Shown here piece by piece: positions 1 through 8,632 of a DNA stretch of 64,000 nt (position 1 is the stretch's first letter; every line of letters starts with the position of its first letter). This stretch comes from Lactobacillus kullabergensis (lineage in GTDB: Bacteria; Bacillota; Bacilli; Lactobacillales; Lactobacillaceae). The notes below the pieces were generated by a model. That model searched no databases, was not told the DNA's origin, and was given only the letters and a program-made list of their open reading frames with translations. The position numbers were made by a program, and so were the translations under genes. The DNA is taken from NCBI RefSeq assembly GCF_000967195.1, contig NZ_KQ033871.1, positions 1,576,499-1,640,498 on the forward strand, written 5' to 3'.

Positions 1-547
1 CACGTAAAACAGCATCACCAGCGACAAATGCCATCGTTTCCAGATTCATGTGATGTAACCAATCATTTTTCTCTTTTAACCAATTCGAATCCAGACCGGT
101 TTCTGGACGAGGATAAAAATTATGCCAAGCCTGCAAATTTTCGAAGTTAGCGCCGTGTTCACGTAAAGCTGTGAGGTCATCCTCATTTACAGTACTTGCG
201 TTCAGAGCAATTGGCATTTTCTGCGAAAGTTTGGAAATAGTAGCTGGGGATACGCCATCGTCTATTCTAAGGCCAGTCAAGCCTAAGCTTTCAAGCTGTT
301 CTTCATTTTCTAGTGAAAGCCCCAGCTTTGCCATACCACTCTCAGAAACATCAGCAATGACAGCAGTTTCTAAATTTTTACACCATTTAGTCAATTCTGT
401 TAATCTTCTCACTACAATTTTAGGATCATCTTCAGGAATATGCAGTGAAGTAAAAATAGTTGTTAATCCCGCATTCCGCATTGCAAGTAAATAATTATAA
501 TCATCAGCCGTTAAATCACGGTTGAGATAAATTGAAAAACCTAACAT
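1..547 (-). CDS. MupG-like 6-phospho-muramidase family (DUF871), partial
   Basis: The first ~182 codons of a DUF871/MupG-type TIM-barrel protein; the gene runs off the left edge of the window. The start ATG at 547 follows a ribosome site AAGGGGAG. The N-terminus MLGFSIYLN and the segment TIFTSLHIPEDDP match the second family member at 673-1770 (ISLYP, RIFTSLLQL). A GLRIDDG segment and WHNFYPRPETGL also have counterparts there (GLRLDEG, CHNFYPQEYTGL). MupG of Staphylococcus aureus hydrolyses MurNAc-6-phosphate-GlcNAc in peptidoglycan recycling; family-level function is known, the exact substrate here is inferred. A terminator at 625-653 separates it from the upstream operon, so it probably has its own promoter. 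Confidence 0.85.
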   Translation of the reverse strand, partial: MLGFSIYLNRDLTADDYNYLLAMRNAGLTTIFTSLHIPEDDPKIVVRRLTELTKWCKNLETAVIADVSESGMAKLGLSLENEEQLESLGLTGLRIDDGVSPATISKLSQKMPIALNASTVNEDDLTALREHGANFENLQAWHNFYPRPETGLDSNWLKEKNDWLHHMNLETMAFVAGDAVLR

Positions 548-624
548 AAATTTTTCTCCCCTTTACATGTGAAATCACTTACAGACATTATTATATTATA
601 TATACGGAGATTATGAGTAACTAA

Positions 625-653
625 AAAAATCGTGAACTGTGTCCACGATTTTT
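625..653 (-). terminator. Intrinsic terminator after the DUF871/EIIC operon
   Basis: Inverted repeat AAAAATCGTG (625-634) and CACGATTTTT (644-653) with a 9-nt loop. It lies 20 nt past the stop of the DUF871 gene at 673 and ends in a T-tract on the minus strand. Confidence 0.75.
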
Positions 654-672
654 AATAATCAAGTCAATGTAA

Positions 673-1770
673 TTAACTTTTTTGTAATATAAACGTACTC
701 CAAGGTTCAATAAATTTTAACAAGTCTAAATCATCGGGATGTAAGTGTCCTACAAGATTACGTCTGCCATCATTAACAAACGGTGTTAAAACAATTTGAA
801 GCTCTCCTTTATACCTCGGGTATTTATCATTAACAACAACTATATCTCCTCTTGCAAAAGAAGCTTTGTCATTATTATGAGCTGGAATATCTTCCTTAGC
901 ATAAACAACTCGAGGCTGCGTGTCGCGTAACAGAAATGCAGAAGCATCACCGCGATACAAATGAGGCTCTTTTAAGCAAATCGTTTGCTCAATTGGTAAA
1001 ATATCATCTTCAAAATCGATTCCTAAAGTAGGAAATGAACTGTTAAAAGCATTTGCTGCAGCAGCTAACTCATCTTCACTGGCAAAAGCGTTGCCCATAA
1101 TAATATCATCAATCATTTTGCTCAAACGTAAGTGAGTAACCTGACTAAAAATGCTCCGTTTACGATCACTTTCAAGTGTAGGTAAGCCTTCATGAACAGG
1201 CCACGGACCAAATTTCGCATTTTTAGATGAAATAAACGCAGCAGTATGCAAACCATAGTCACGATACTTTTGTGAATATTCATTAAAAATCTTTTCACTT
1301 AAACCCGTATATTCTTGTGGATAAAAGTTATGACAACCAATTAGATTATCATTCTCAGGGTCATAAGCCATAATACTGTCAAGATAATTAGTACCCCGAC
1401 TCATATTCAGTTCAATCTTGAGTCCATATTGATTACGAGTCATGGCAGCTTCTTCCATGCCACTAAAGCCTTCATCTAACCGCAAGCCCCAGACTCCGAG
1501 ATCATGAAAGAAAACTAGATCATTATAATCAATTTTTAGGTCTTTAAACAAAACGGGATTAATATCGACTACAGTTTTAAAACCCAAATCGTTTGCATAA
1601 GCAACATCTTTTTTTAATTTTGCAAGTATATCTTCACCACTTGCACTTTTTAACTGCAAAAGTGAGGTGAAAATTCTCCTGTAACCATACTTATGAGCCA
1701 AATCCATATACTCTTTATCCCGCTCAAATGTACTTTGCTCAGGATAAAGTGAAATACCCAACTGTTTCAT
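673..1770 (-). CDS. MupG-like 6-phospho-muramidase family (DUF871)
   Basis: Complete 365-aa DUF871/MupG-type protein, the full family length. The N-terminal ~240 residues carry the TIM-barrel signatures (ISLYPEQST near residue 6, RIFTSL, DLGVWGLRLDEG, CHNFYPQEYTGLSE). The C-terminal ~120 residues form the second domain (HLYRGDASAFLLRDTQPR, then GDIVVVND). It starts 14 nt after the EIIC stop with AAGGAG upstream, so the two are co-translated from one operon. Known family role: cleavage of a phosphorylated MurNAc-GlcNAc-type disaccharide after PTS uptake. Inferred here: it processes what the adjacent EIIC imports. It is a diverged paralogue of the partial gene at 1-547. Other 6-phospho-glycosidase specificities are possible. 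Confidence 0.85.
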   Translation of the reverse strand: MKQLGISLYPEQSTFERDKEYMDLAHKYGYRRIFTSLLQLKSASGEDILAKLKKDVAYANDLGFKTVVDINPVLFKDLKIDYNDLVFFHDLGVWGLRLDEGFSGMEEAAMTRNQYGLKIELNMSRGTNYLDSIMAYDPENDNLIGCHNFYPQEYTGLSEKIFNEYSQKYRDYGLHTAAFISSKNAKFGPWPVHEGLPTLESDRKRSIFSQVTHLRLSKMIDDIIMGNAFASEDELAAAANAFNSSFPTLGIDFEDDILPIEQTICLKEPHLYRGDASAFLLRDTQPRVVYAKEDIPAHNNDKASFARGDIVVVNDKYPRYKGELQIVLTPFVNDGRRNLVGHLHPDDLDLLKFIEPWSTFILQKS

Positions 1771-1784
1771 AAAATTATTGCTCC

Positions 1785-3149
1785 TTAAACTTTATTAACT
1801 TTTTGAGGGTCCACGTTATTAGAAGCAATTACAAATGGCACATAAATCAAGAAACCAACGACCATATTGACAATTTGTAAAATAACTGAACGCCAGTCAA
1901 TAGTAGCAATGATAGCATTAAGAAATGGCGGCATTGCCCAGGTTGTCTGTACGGCAACTCTGTTTACCAAGCCAAGACTTAAGGCACCATATGCAATTGA
2001 TACCATAACTAATGGAGCAAGAACAAATGGAATAATGTAAATTGGGTTTAAAACGATTGGCATACCAAACATCATAGGTTCATTAATGTTGAAGATCCCA
2101 GGTACAAGTGAAATCTTAGCAACGGCACGTTCATCTTCACGCTTTGAAAAAGCAAGAACGGCTAAAATAAGTAACAGAGTTGAACCTGCACCACCGATCC
2201 AAACATAAAGGTCAAAGTCACTTCTAGTCCACATATACGGTAATGCCTTTTGCATCTTATGGGCATTAGTATTGGCAATCAATGCGGTAGTCCAAATACT
2301 TTCTGTGACCGGAGCCAAAACATTGGTGCCATGAATACCAAAGAACCAAAATAGTTGAACTAAGAACACTATGAGTAATAATGAGCCATAACCTTGCCCC
2401 ATCTTCATTAACGGCTCTTGAATTGTTTTAGCAATTAAATCAATCACCGTTGTATTTCTAAGACTGAATAAATAGTTAATAATACCAACAACGAACAAAC
2501 CAGCGGTTGCAGGAATAATACCTGTAAAGGCATTAGAAACAGCTGGCGGAACACTGTCAGGCATTTTAATAGTAATATGTCTCTTAACTAAAGCAATGTA
2601 AACTGCAACAGAAATAGCACCCATAATCATTATGGTAAAGAAGCCGTAAGCTCCAAAGTACTTATTAAAATTGAACCAGCCCCAAGCACTAATATTCTTA
2701 CCATTAACAGCCATTTGAGCATCAGTTAATGTTTTTATGTCTCCCTTGGTAAGAACATTTTTTAAGTCAGCTGAAAAGCTCTGAGGCAAGCTCATGATAA
2801 AGGTACCTAATGTCAGCAAGCCCCCTGCGATCGGTTCAACTTTATATTGAACACACATGTGATAGCCAAATGTAAAGGCAAACAGCAGGCCTAAAATTGC
2901 AGTAGAACCTGTCCATACCAACGCATTGATATTGATAAGCCATTGCATTGAGTTAACAACGCCCGTCCATCCTAGGTTAGTGGGAACATCCCTAAAGATA
3001 GCATTTAAGACACTAGCTACTGAACCAGCCAACATAATCGGCATAATTGAGATAAAGGCATCGCGCAATGCAACAAGCCAGCGAACAGAACCGATCTTAG
3101 CTGCAACAGGAACGAGATGCTTGTTTAGCCAGTTAATTATAGCATTCAT
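1785..3149 (-). CDS. PTS EIIC, cellobiose/lactose-family sugar permease
   Basis: A 454-aa integral-membrane EIIC of the Lac/Cel (CelB) family, full length. It opens with a cytoplasmic helix (WLNKHLVPVAAKIG), then 'ALRDAFISIMPIMLAGS', which is the usual first membrane segment. The family motifs 'KMPDSVPPAVSNAF', 'FFGIHGTNVLAP' and 'NEPMMFGMPIVLNP' are present. It imports and, with EIIB, phosphorylates a sugar. No EIIA or EIIB gene lies in the window, so it must use shared ones. AGGAGG precedes the ATG. It is the promoter-proximal gene of an operon with the DUF871 gene at 673, suggesting a peptidoglycan- or GlcNAc-type disaccharide as substrate (inference). Confidence 0.92.
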   Translation of the reverse strand: MNAIINWLNKHLVPVAAKIGSVRWLVALRDAFISIMPIMLAGSVASVLNAIFRDVPTNLGWTGVVNSMQWLININALVWTGSTAILGLLFAFTFGYHMCVQYKVEPIAGGLLTLGTFIMSLPQSFSADLKNVLTKGDIKTLTDAQMAVNGKNISAWGWFNFNKYFGAYGFFTIMIMGAISVAVYIALVKRHITIKMPDSVPPAVSNAFTGIIPATAGLFVVGIINYLFSLRNTTVIDLIAKTIQEPLMKMGQGYGSLLLIVFLVQLFWFFGIHGTNVLAPVTESIWTTALIANTNAHKMQKALPYMWTRSDFDLYVWIGGAGSTLLLILAVLAFSKREDERAVAKISLVPGIFNINEPMMFGMPIVLNPIYIIPFVLAPLVMVSIAYGALSLGLVNRVAVQTTWAMPPFLNAIIATIDWRSVILQIVNMVVGFLIYVPFVIASNNVDPQKVNKV

Positions 3150-3184
3150 AATAATTCCTCCTACTAATATTTCACTACACTTGC

Positions 3185-3216
3185 ATTATACCATAGCAAA
3201 TGGAAACGTTTACCAT
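3185..3216 (-). promoter_or_regulatory. Extended -10 promoter with LacI/CcpA-type operator for EIIC-DUF871
   Basis: On the minus strand an extended -10 TGGTATAAT lies at 3185-3193. Overlapping the expected -35 is the near-palindrome ATGGAAACGTTTACCAT (3200-3216). It is close to a cre site (one mismatch from TGNAANCGNNNNCA) and shares the GAAACGTTT core with the LacI operators at 5349, 5384 and 10032. Either CcpA or the LacI regulator at 6766 could bind. Confidence 0.6.
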
Positions 3217-3256
3217 TTTAAAAGCGTAAATTGTTGTGGCTGTATGTTTTATGGTT

Positions 3257-3270
3257 TTGGTCTACACCAA
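3257..3270. promoter_or_regulatory. GntR/HutC-type operator-like palindrome 1
   Basis: TTGGTCTACACCAA, arms TTGGT/ACCAA. The core TGGT-N4-ACCA resembles DasR/NagR-type sites (TGGTCTAGACCA). It lies ~70 bp upstream of the EIIC promoter. No GntR regulator is encoded in the window. Confidence 0.5.
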
Positions 3271-3313
3271 TATAGTTCAATATTCTCTAATCGATATTAG
3301 TCAGGTGATCAAA

Positions 3314-3327
3314 ATGGTATATACCAT
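3314..3327. promoter_or_regulatory. GntR/HutC-type operator-like palindrome 2
   Basis: A perfect 14-bp palindrome ATGGTATATACCAT with the same TGGT-N4-ACCA architecture as the site at 3257. Two such sites 57 bp apart suggest a real operator pair. Confidence 0.5.
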
Positions 3328-3344
3328 ATTTTTTTACTAATAAA

Positions 3345-3382
3345 ATGCATCTTTTTAATTATTATTTAATAAAAAGATGCAT
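3345..3382 (-). terminator. AT-rich hairpin after the NTF2-like gene
   Basis: Perfect 13-bp arms ATGCATCTTTTTA (3345-3357) and TAAAAAGATGCAT (3370-3382) with a 12-nt loop, 37 nt past the stop at 3419. The following T-tract is weak, so terminator function is only likely. Confidence 0.5.
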
Positions 3383-3418
3383 CTATTGTTTGTCACCCTC
3401 AATGAGAAAGACTTTGAT

Positions 3419-3817
3419 TTAGATTTTTTCTTTAAATGGACGAAAGGTTTCATGTTTAGTTGAATATTCCACAACCTTCTTTATCTTATTCCCAGTAAAC
3501 TCTATTAGTGACACCCCATCGAAGCAATATTCTTCTTTTTCTACAGCATCAAAATACCAAGTAACAACAAATTTACCAGTATCAGTTTGTTCAATTTTAA
3601 AAATATCCCATTTTAAAACTGTCTGCTCTTTAGACTTCGAATTAATATAGGCTTTTAACTCATCTAACCCTTCATAAGTAGCGCCATAGCATTCACGGTA
3701 ATAGACATCCTGGTTAAACCAGCTATCAAGAGCAGAAAAATCTTTTTTAAGCCAAGAGTTAAAGTAATCTCTGATAGTTTGTTCGTTTTCTATAGTTTGA
3801 CTGGAATTTGATAACAT
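3419..3817 (-). CDS. NTF2-like / SnoaL-like domain protein
   Basis: A small 132-aa protein of the nuclear-transport-factor-2-like fold. The N-terminus has the family pattern of an amphipathic helix 'IRDYFNSWLKKDFSALDSWFNQDVYYREC', then 'YEGLDELKAYI'. The second half is beta-rich (FVVTWYFDAVE, CFDGVSLIEFTGNKIKKVVEY). Such proteins bind small hydrophobic ligands or act as SnoaL-type cyclases or isomerases; no catalytic residue can be assigned. An ATG at 3826 abuts AGGAG (3827-3831) with almost no spacing, while the ATG at 3817 is 9 nt away, so 3817 is preferred. It stands alone between two PTS units. Confidence 0.75.
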   Translation of the reverse strand: MLSNSSQTIENEQTIRDYFNSWLKKDFSALDSWFNQDVYYRECYGATYEGLDELKAYINSKSKEQTVLKWDIFKIEQTDTGKFVVTWYFDAVEKEEYCFDGVSLIEFTGNKIKKVVEYSTKHETFRPFKEKI

Positions 3818-3985
3818 AATATTCATCTCCTAATTTATAAGCAAAAGATCCTAATATTAAGTCTAAAATGACCACTTCTTATAATTTATTATCAATTAAT
3901 ATACATATCAAAGCAATAAAAAATAACGAACTTACCAAATAAGCTAGTTATTCTAGACTAAATTGAATTTTACTATACTAAAGTT

Positions 3986-5310
3986 TTACTTCTCAGACCT
4001 TACTTTAATTCCTTTATTACTTGCAATCACAAATGGCATGTAGAGGAATATATCTAAAATGAAAAGCAGTAAAGATAAAATTGTTGCAGGAATATCTCCA
4101 GCAGTTGTAACCCAGGTAGTTAAAATAGGAGGGATTGTCCAAGCTGGTATTACAACACTTTTGGCAACTAAGCCCATCATAGTCAAAGGATAAGCTATTG
4201 CTAAATTAATTAATGGTACAAAAATGAATGGAATTACAAAATATGGATTCATAACTACTGGAAGACCAAACATGATTGGTTCTGAAACATTAAAAAAGCT
4301 TGGTAACAAACCTAATTTAGCAACATCCCGGTAATCTTTTCGTTTAGATACAATAAAAATTGCTATTAAGAACGGTAATATTGCTCCAGTGCCACCGAAC
4401 AAAGTATACATCCCGAGCCAAGGATTAGTAACAATATTAGGTACTGCTTTATGAGCCGCGAATGCAGCCATATTTTGTTGGATTGCAGCTAACATAGGAG
4501 GAGAGGTAACTGAAGCTACAATATTTTGTCCGTGTAAACCAAAGAACCATAAGAATTGAGTAACAAACTGAATGACAAAGCAGCCAATCCAAGATTCCAT
4601 AGCAGCTTGCAGAGGCTTAGAAATAATTGTTTGAACCAAGTCAGTAACTCCTTGATGAAATATTTGAACATAGGCAAAACTAAAAACAGCAAAAACAATT
4701 ACTACAAGAGATTCAGGAATCAAAGAATTAAATGATTGAGCCACTGCTGGTGGTACTCCATCTGGCATTTTTATTCTTAATTTCTTAGATTTATAAAAGA
4801 ATAGTAATAATTCGGTACTCAAAATTGCAGCAATCAAGCCAACAAACATACCCCCAGAAGAAGTTAGCGCTTGGGTGTAGACCCCAGTTACCGTCACATT
4901 TTTCATTGAACCAGAAACAACAGCTTGATTATTTAAAGGAAACATTATCAAAGCGGTAGCTACACTTAATATTCCAGCATGAATAGGACTAATGTCATTA
5001 TTACTGATCCTACCGTCTGCAATATAAGAATTTAGTAACCTATAATAAAAGTTACAAAAATGGTCATAAAACCCATGGTACCGTTATTTACCATAGTTCC
5101 CATTTGGGTCAAATTTGCAGCATACGGAAACACTTTTAAAACAGCAGGCTGATTTAAAACCAGGGAATTTAATAATATAAACAATGAGTTTACCATTATA
5201 ATAGGTGTAATGTCGACAAAGGCATCACGTATAGCTACCAAATGCCGTTGATTACCAATCTTAGTAGCTAGCGGTAAAATCATTTTGCTAATTTTGTCAG
5301 AAATACTCAT
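3986..5310 (-). pseudogene. PTS EIIC (Lac/Cel family), frameshifted
   Basis: An EIIC split into two frames. The first part (5310-5032, 92 aa) begins after AAGGGGAG with MSISDKIS and has the family segment 'AIRDAFVDITPIIMVNS'; it ends in 'TFIIGY' and a stop. The remainder (to 3986) is in another frame and holds 'KMPDGVPPAVAQSF', 'FFGLHGQNIVA', 'SEPIMFGLPVVMNP' and a complete C-terminus. Reading the shifted frame just after GY gives 'NSYIADGRISNNDISP', which joins the pieces into a normal ~440-aa EIIC. Adding one base near 5030-5034 would restore the frame, so one base was lost there or missed in sequencing. The intact promoter and operators upstream favour recent inactivation or an error. Confidence 0.85.
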
Positions 5311-5348
5311 TTTCTCCCCTTCAACTTTTTACCTTAAAATATTAACTT

Positions 5349-5398
5349 TTGAAACGTTTCAACAACAATATTATAACTCTAAATTGGAAACGTTTCAA
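5349..5398 (-). promoter_or_regulatory. Promoter with two LacI-type operators before the broken EIIC
   Basis: On the minus strand -35 TTGAAA (5393-5398), a 17-bp spacer and -10 TATAAT (5370-5375). Operator TTGAAACGTTTCAA (5349-5362, perfect palindrome) lies just downstream of the -10. A second, TGGAAACGTTTCAA (5385-5398), covers the -35. This bracketing is typical of LacI-family repression; the regulator at 6766 is the natural candidate. Confidence 0.85.
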
Positions 5399-5450
5399 CA
5401 AAAAATGTAAGTGATTTCAACAAAATTTGAATATTTTGAGAGGCTTTTTA

Positions 5451-6773
5451 TCACTTTTTAATTTCTATTACACTATATGGAAAAGCAGTTTTCGGCAAAT
5501 TAATAATACCGTTGTTAACAAAAACTGATTTTCCCGTTTCTAAGCTTAAAACTGTATTCGATTTTACTGGCAAATCATTGACTGAAATTTTGTGATTAAC
5601 TTCTTCACTGTTATAAAATAAATAGTAGTCTGCGTTTTTCTTTGTCATAAAAATGTTCTTATTGACATATTCTGGACAGCCACGTGTATCATAGACGGCT
5701 TCACCAAAAACTTTTAACCAATCCCCTAGTTTTTTCATTAATTCTAAGGCAGGCTGTGGCAAAGTACCGTCTGGTTTAGGACCAATTCCTAAAATGACGT
5801 TGCCGCCCAATGAGATAATTTTGATAATATTATCTAGTATTTCTCTAAAACTTTTATATTGATCATTAGGTACATATCCCCAATTTTTAGCCAAAGTTAA
5901 GTTAGACTCCCAAACCTTTTGTGGAGGTATGGTAGGTATTTGTTGTTCTGGTGTAACATAATTTTCGTATTTTCCGCCAATTGTGCGGTCAACAATCAGG
6001 GTATCTGCTTTAATTTGCCAAATTTTTCTGGCAATTTGCTCCATAGGCAGGAATTCATGGTGACCGCCATTAACCCAGCCAGCATCAAGCCATAATATGT
6101 CAATTGGTCCATAATTTTGGCAAATTTCAACTAACTGATTTTCAACAAACTTTTGAAATTTTTGCCATAACTCTGGTTTTTGAACAGGATCATAGCTTGC
6201 ATATCTTCCTCGGGGATCAGAGCCAGGTTCCCAATAAAAAGGACAGTGCCAGTCAGCCTTTGAATAATAAGCACCGGTAGCGATTCCTTCCTTGCGAAAA
6301 GCCTCGTTAACATATTTTAAGATATCAGCCAATGGATTATTATGAAAAGCAGAATCTTTACTGGTAATCTTATAGTCACTATATTTGGTATCGTACATGT
6401 TGAAACCATCATGGTGCTTTGTGGTAAAAATCATATACTTAAAGCCAGCATATTTTGCTGCTTTAGCCCAACTTTCTGGATTAAAATTCACCGGATTAAA
6501 TTCATGGTTTAATGCCCAATAATCATGTCTTAATTCTTTTAGATCTTTGCGAAAAGCACCATGCATACGAGCCCAATCATCTTCTTTTGATAATTGCCAT
6601 GATTCAACAATACCTGCTTGGGCATATAAGCCCCAATGAAAAATAATACCCAGTTTTTGATTTTGAAACCATTCTAATTTATCTCGGATTGCTTGCGGTA
6701 AATCTTGATAGCTTTCCTGTTGCGCTTTCTTATTCTCAACTATATCTTGTCTCTTCTCATTTTTTTCATTCAT
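5451..6773 (-). CDS. Alpha-L-fucosidase, GH29
   Basis: A 440-aa GH29 glycosidase that removes terminal alpha-L-fucose. Family signatures are 'FHWGLYAQAG' (~45-54), 'KHHDGFNMYDTKYSDY' (~119-134) and 'PIDILWLDAGW' (~223-233), where D230 is the expected nucleophile. 'GGNVILGIGPKPDGTLP' closes the barrel. There is no signal peptide, so it acts in the cytoplasm on an imported oligosaccharide. An earlier in-frame start at 6842 lies deep in the regulator gene; the ATG at 6773 has AAGGAG 7 nt upstream and overlaps the regulator stop by 8 nt, so 6773 is chosen. Last gene of the operon starting at 10009. The acid/base residue is variable in this family and is not assigned. Confidence 0.92.
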   Translation of the reverse strand: MNEKNEKRQDIVENKKAQQESYQDLPQAIRDKLEWFQNQKLGIIFHWGLYAQAGIVESWQLSKEDDWARMHGAFRKDLKELRHDYWALNHEFNPVNFNPESWAKAAKYAGFKYMIFTTKHHDGFNMYDTKYSDYKITSKDSAFHNNPLADILKYVNEAFRKEGIATGAYYSKADWHCPFYWEPGSDPRGRYASYDPVQKPELWQKFQKFVENQLVEICQNYGPIDILWLDAGWVNGGHHEFLPMEQIARKIWQIKADTLIVDRTIGGKYENYVTPEQQIPTIPPQKVWESNLTLAKNWGYVPNDQYKSFREILDNIIKIISLGGNVILGIGPKPDGTLPQPALELMKKLGDWLKVFGEAVYDTRGCPEYVNKNIFMTKKNADYYLFYNSEEVNHKISVNDLPVKSNTVLSLETGKSVFVNNGIINLPKTAFPYSVIEIKK

Positions 6774-7749
6774 CTTGCAACTCCTTTTGCCAAAATATCT
6801 TGTCTTGAATAAAAACCTGCTTTTCAACTTTCTGATGGTCAAGCAGCTTTAATACTGTTTCTGCCACTTTTTCTGCTACCTTCTCTACTGGTTGCTTTAT
6901 TAAAGTAACTGGTAATTTCATATTTTGTAATAAATGGGAATAGCCAAATCCAGCAACAGCGATATCTGTTCCTACCTTTTTACCACAATCACGAACCCCT
7001 TGAACGACTTGAATAGCATTAGTATAATTAGTGACAAAAATTGAGTCAAAACCTTTTTTATTCAATCCTGCAACTGCTTCGTAAGCTTCAGTCGTACCGT
7101 AGTTGACATAAATTACTTGATCAGGAGTAAGTGTTACCCGCATTGATTTGCATGCGGCGTTGATACCAGCTAGCCGCTGTTGCAGCACATAGTCACTTTC
7201 AGTTGGAATCAAAAAAGCAGGTTTATTTCTTTTTTGCAGTATTTTAGTGACAACCTTTTGCGAAGCCATCATATCAGCACTCATGATTTCTGGCACTTTT
7301 TTGTCTGGCAATGAGGCTTCAACTGAAACAACCGGTAATGGCAGTTGCCCAACTTTTTGAAAAGATTGCCACTTAGTTTCCGCTTTCAAAATGATTAAAG
7401 CATCAACAGATCGCTCAATTAATTTTGCTAGTTTGAATTCAAAAGTTTTTTCATTATTACGATGACTGGTTAATAGTAAAAAATAGCCGGCATGATCGAA
7501 CAATTGCTCCAAAGCTGCTATTAATTGAGAGCTGTAAAAATTATCCATGTTATCAACCAGTATCCCAATTGAAAAAGACTTGTTCATTTTAAGAGATTTA
7601 GCGGTTTGATTTGGTATATAGTGTAATTCTTTGATAGCCTGCTTAATCTTTTCTTCATTCTCTTTTTTTAAATGAATACCATTTAAATAGCGAGAGATAG
7701 AACCAACTGATACACCTGACTTACTAGCAATATCTTTAATTGTTGCCAT
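6766..7749 (-). CDS. LacI-family transcriptional regulator
   Basis: A 327-aa LacI/GalR-type repressor. The N-terminal helix-turn-helix and hinge are clear (ATIKDIASKSGVSVGSISRYLNG, hinge at ~50-60 'NQTAKSLKMNKS'). The periplasmic-binding-like effector domain begins 'SIGILVDNMDNFYS'. GAGGTGAAAA precedes the ATG. It overlaps the ROK kinase by 14 nt and the fucosidase by 8 nt, so it is made from the operon it probably controls. The palindrome GAAACGTTTC at 5349, 5384 and 10032 is the expected site and implies autoregulation (inference). The effector is probably a phosphorylated sugar or fucosyl-glycoside; this cannot be seen in sequence. Confidence 0.93.
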   Translation of the reverse strand: MATIKDIASKSGVSVGSISRYLNGIHLKKENEEKIKQAIKELHYIPNQTAKSLKMNKSFSIGILVDNMDNFYSSQLIAALEQLFDHAGYFLLLTSHRNNEKTFEFKLAKLIERSVDALIILKAETKWQSFQKVGQLPLPVVSVEASLPDKKVPEIMSADMMASQKVVTKILQKRNKPAFLIPTESDYVLQQRLAGINAACKSMRVTLTPDQVIYVNYGTTEAYEAVAGLNKKGFDSIFVTNYTNAIQVVQGVRDCGKKVGTDIAVAGFGYSHLLQNMKLPVTLIKQPVEKVAEKVAETVLKLLDHQKVEKQVFIQDKIFWQKELQDE

Positions 7750-8617
7750 TTTTCACCTCTATAGCATAATCTGAGATAAAGTTATATGCAGCACCATATA
7801 AATTCGCATTATTGTGGTACTGGCACTCTTTGACTTCAGGCATTATCTCACCCACTTTATTTTTTACCAATTGTGCATATAAACGTTTAGATAATTCAGA
7901 ACTAAAACCTTTATGAGCTGAAATACCACCACCAATTATTAAAGCATCGAAATCAAAAGCAACCTCAATATTGTATAAGCCAACAGCCAAAAAACTGTAA
8001 ACTTTATCAATCAGATCTTGTGCTAATTTATCTCCTTGATCTGCTAACAGAAATAATTTTTCACCATTGATATTATCGACATGGGTTTGTTTTTCATATT
8101 CAGATGCAGCTTTAACAATTGTTGCCCGTGTACTCAGAGTTCCACCATCACTGGTTTGCATGAGACCAAATTCTCCACCAAATAAATGATTGCCTTTATA
8201 TAATTTTTTATTGATAAAAACTGCACCCCCGATTCCTGTTCCAATCACAATGAAAGCTACATTCGTAAAATCTTTTCCGGCACCTATATTAATTTCACAA
8301 ATACCAGCACAATTAGCATCATTTTCAATTGCAACAGGTAATGAAAACTCCTCTTGTAATTCTTTAAATATTGGTCTGTCATGAATATAAGGTACTGCAC
8401 TGATGCCTTTAATTGTGCCACTTGACTTATCAACAGCACCAGGTGCGCTAATAGCTATGCCATTAAAAGCATGCTTATCAATGAATCGGTGCATTTGTAT
8501 CTTCAAGCCTGCAAAAGTCTTGGGTGTGGCAAATTTTTCTATCTTAGTTATCTTATTATCCTGAAAACTACCACACTTGATATTAGTTCCACCAATATCA
8601 AAAACTGCTAATTTCAT
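7736..8617 (-). CDS. ROK-family sugar kinase
   Basis: A 293-aa ROK protein. The ATP-binding signature 'FDIGGTNIKCG' is at residues 6-16, 'ISAPGAVD' is near 56, the catalytic 'ENDANCAG' near 98 and 'GTGIGGAVF' near 126. The zinc-binding CxCGxxGC motif of classical glucokinases is missing; the equivalent stretch is 'GGEFGLMQTSDGGTLSTRA'. That resembles the beta-glucoside-kinase-like branch. It sits between a GH1 phospho-beta-glycosidase and the LacI regulator, 15 nt after the former, with GAAGG upstream. It likely phosphorylates a free monosaccharide or disaccharide released in the pathway; the substrate is not determinable. Confidence 0.88.
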   Translation of the reverse strand: MKLAVFDIGGTNIKCGSFQDNKITKIEKFATPKTFAGLKIQMHRFIDKHAFNGIAISAPGAVDKSSGTIKGISAVPYIHDRPIFKELQEEFSLPVAIENDANCAGICEINIGAGKDFTNVAFIVIGTGIGGAVFINKKLYKGNHLFGGEFGLMQTSDGGTLSTRATIVKAASEYEKQTHVDNINGEKLFLLADQGDKLAQDLIDKVYSFLAVGLYNIEVAFDFDALIIGGGISAHKGFSSELSKRLYAQLVKNKVGEIMPEVKECQYHNNANLYGAAYNFISDYAIEVKNGNN

Positions 8618-8632
8618 ATTTGTGCCTTCTTT

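Noticed and set aside
570..583. 14-mer TGTAAGTGATTTCA on the minus strand, also at 5406-5419 on the plus strand
   Set aside because: Several exact 14-mers are expected by chance in 64 kb of AT-rich DNA, and the orientation relative to the genes differs.
2926..3300. 124-codon plus-strand frame over the EIIC start
   Set aside because: Antisense to EIIC and its promoter; no ribosome site.
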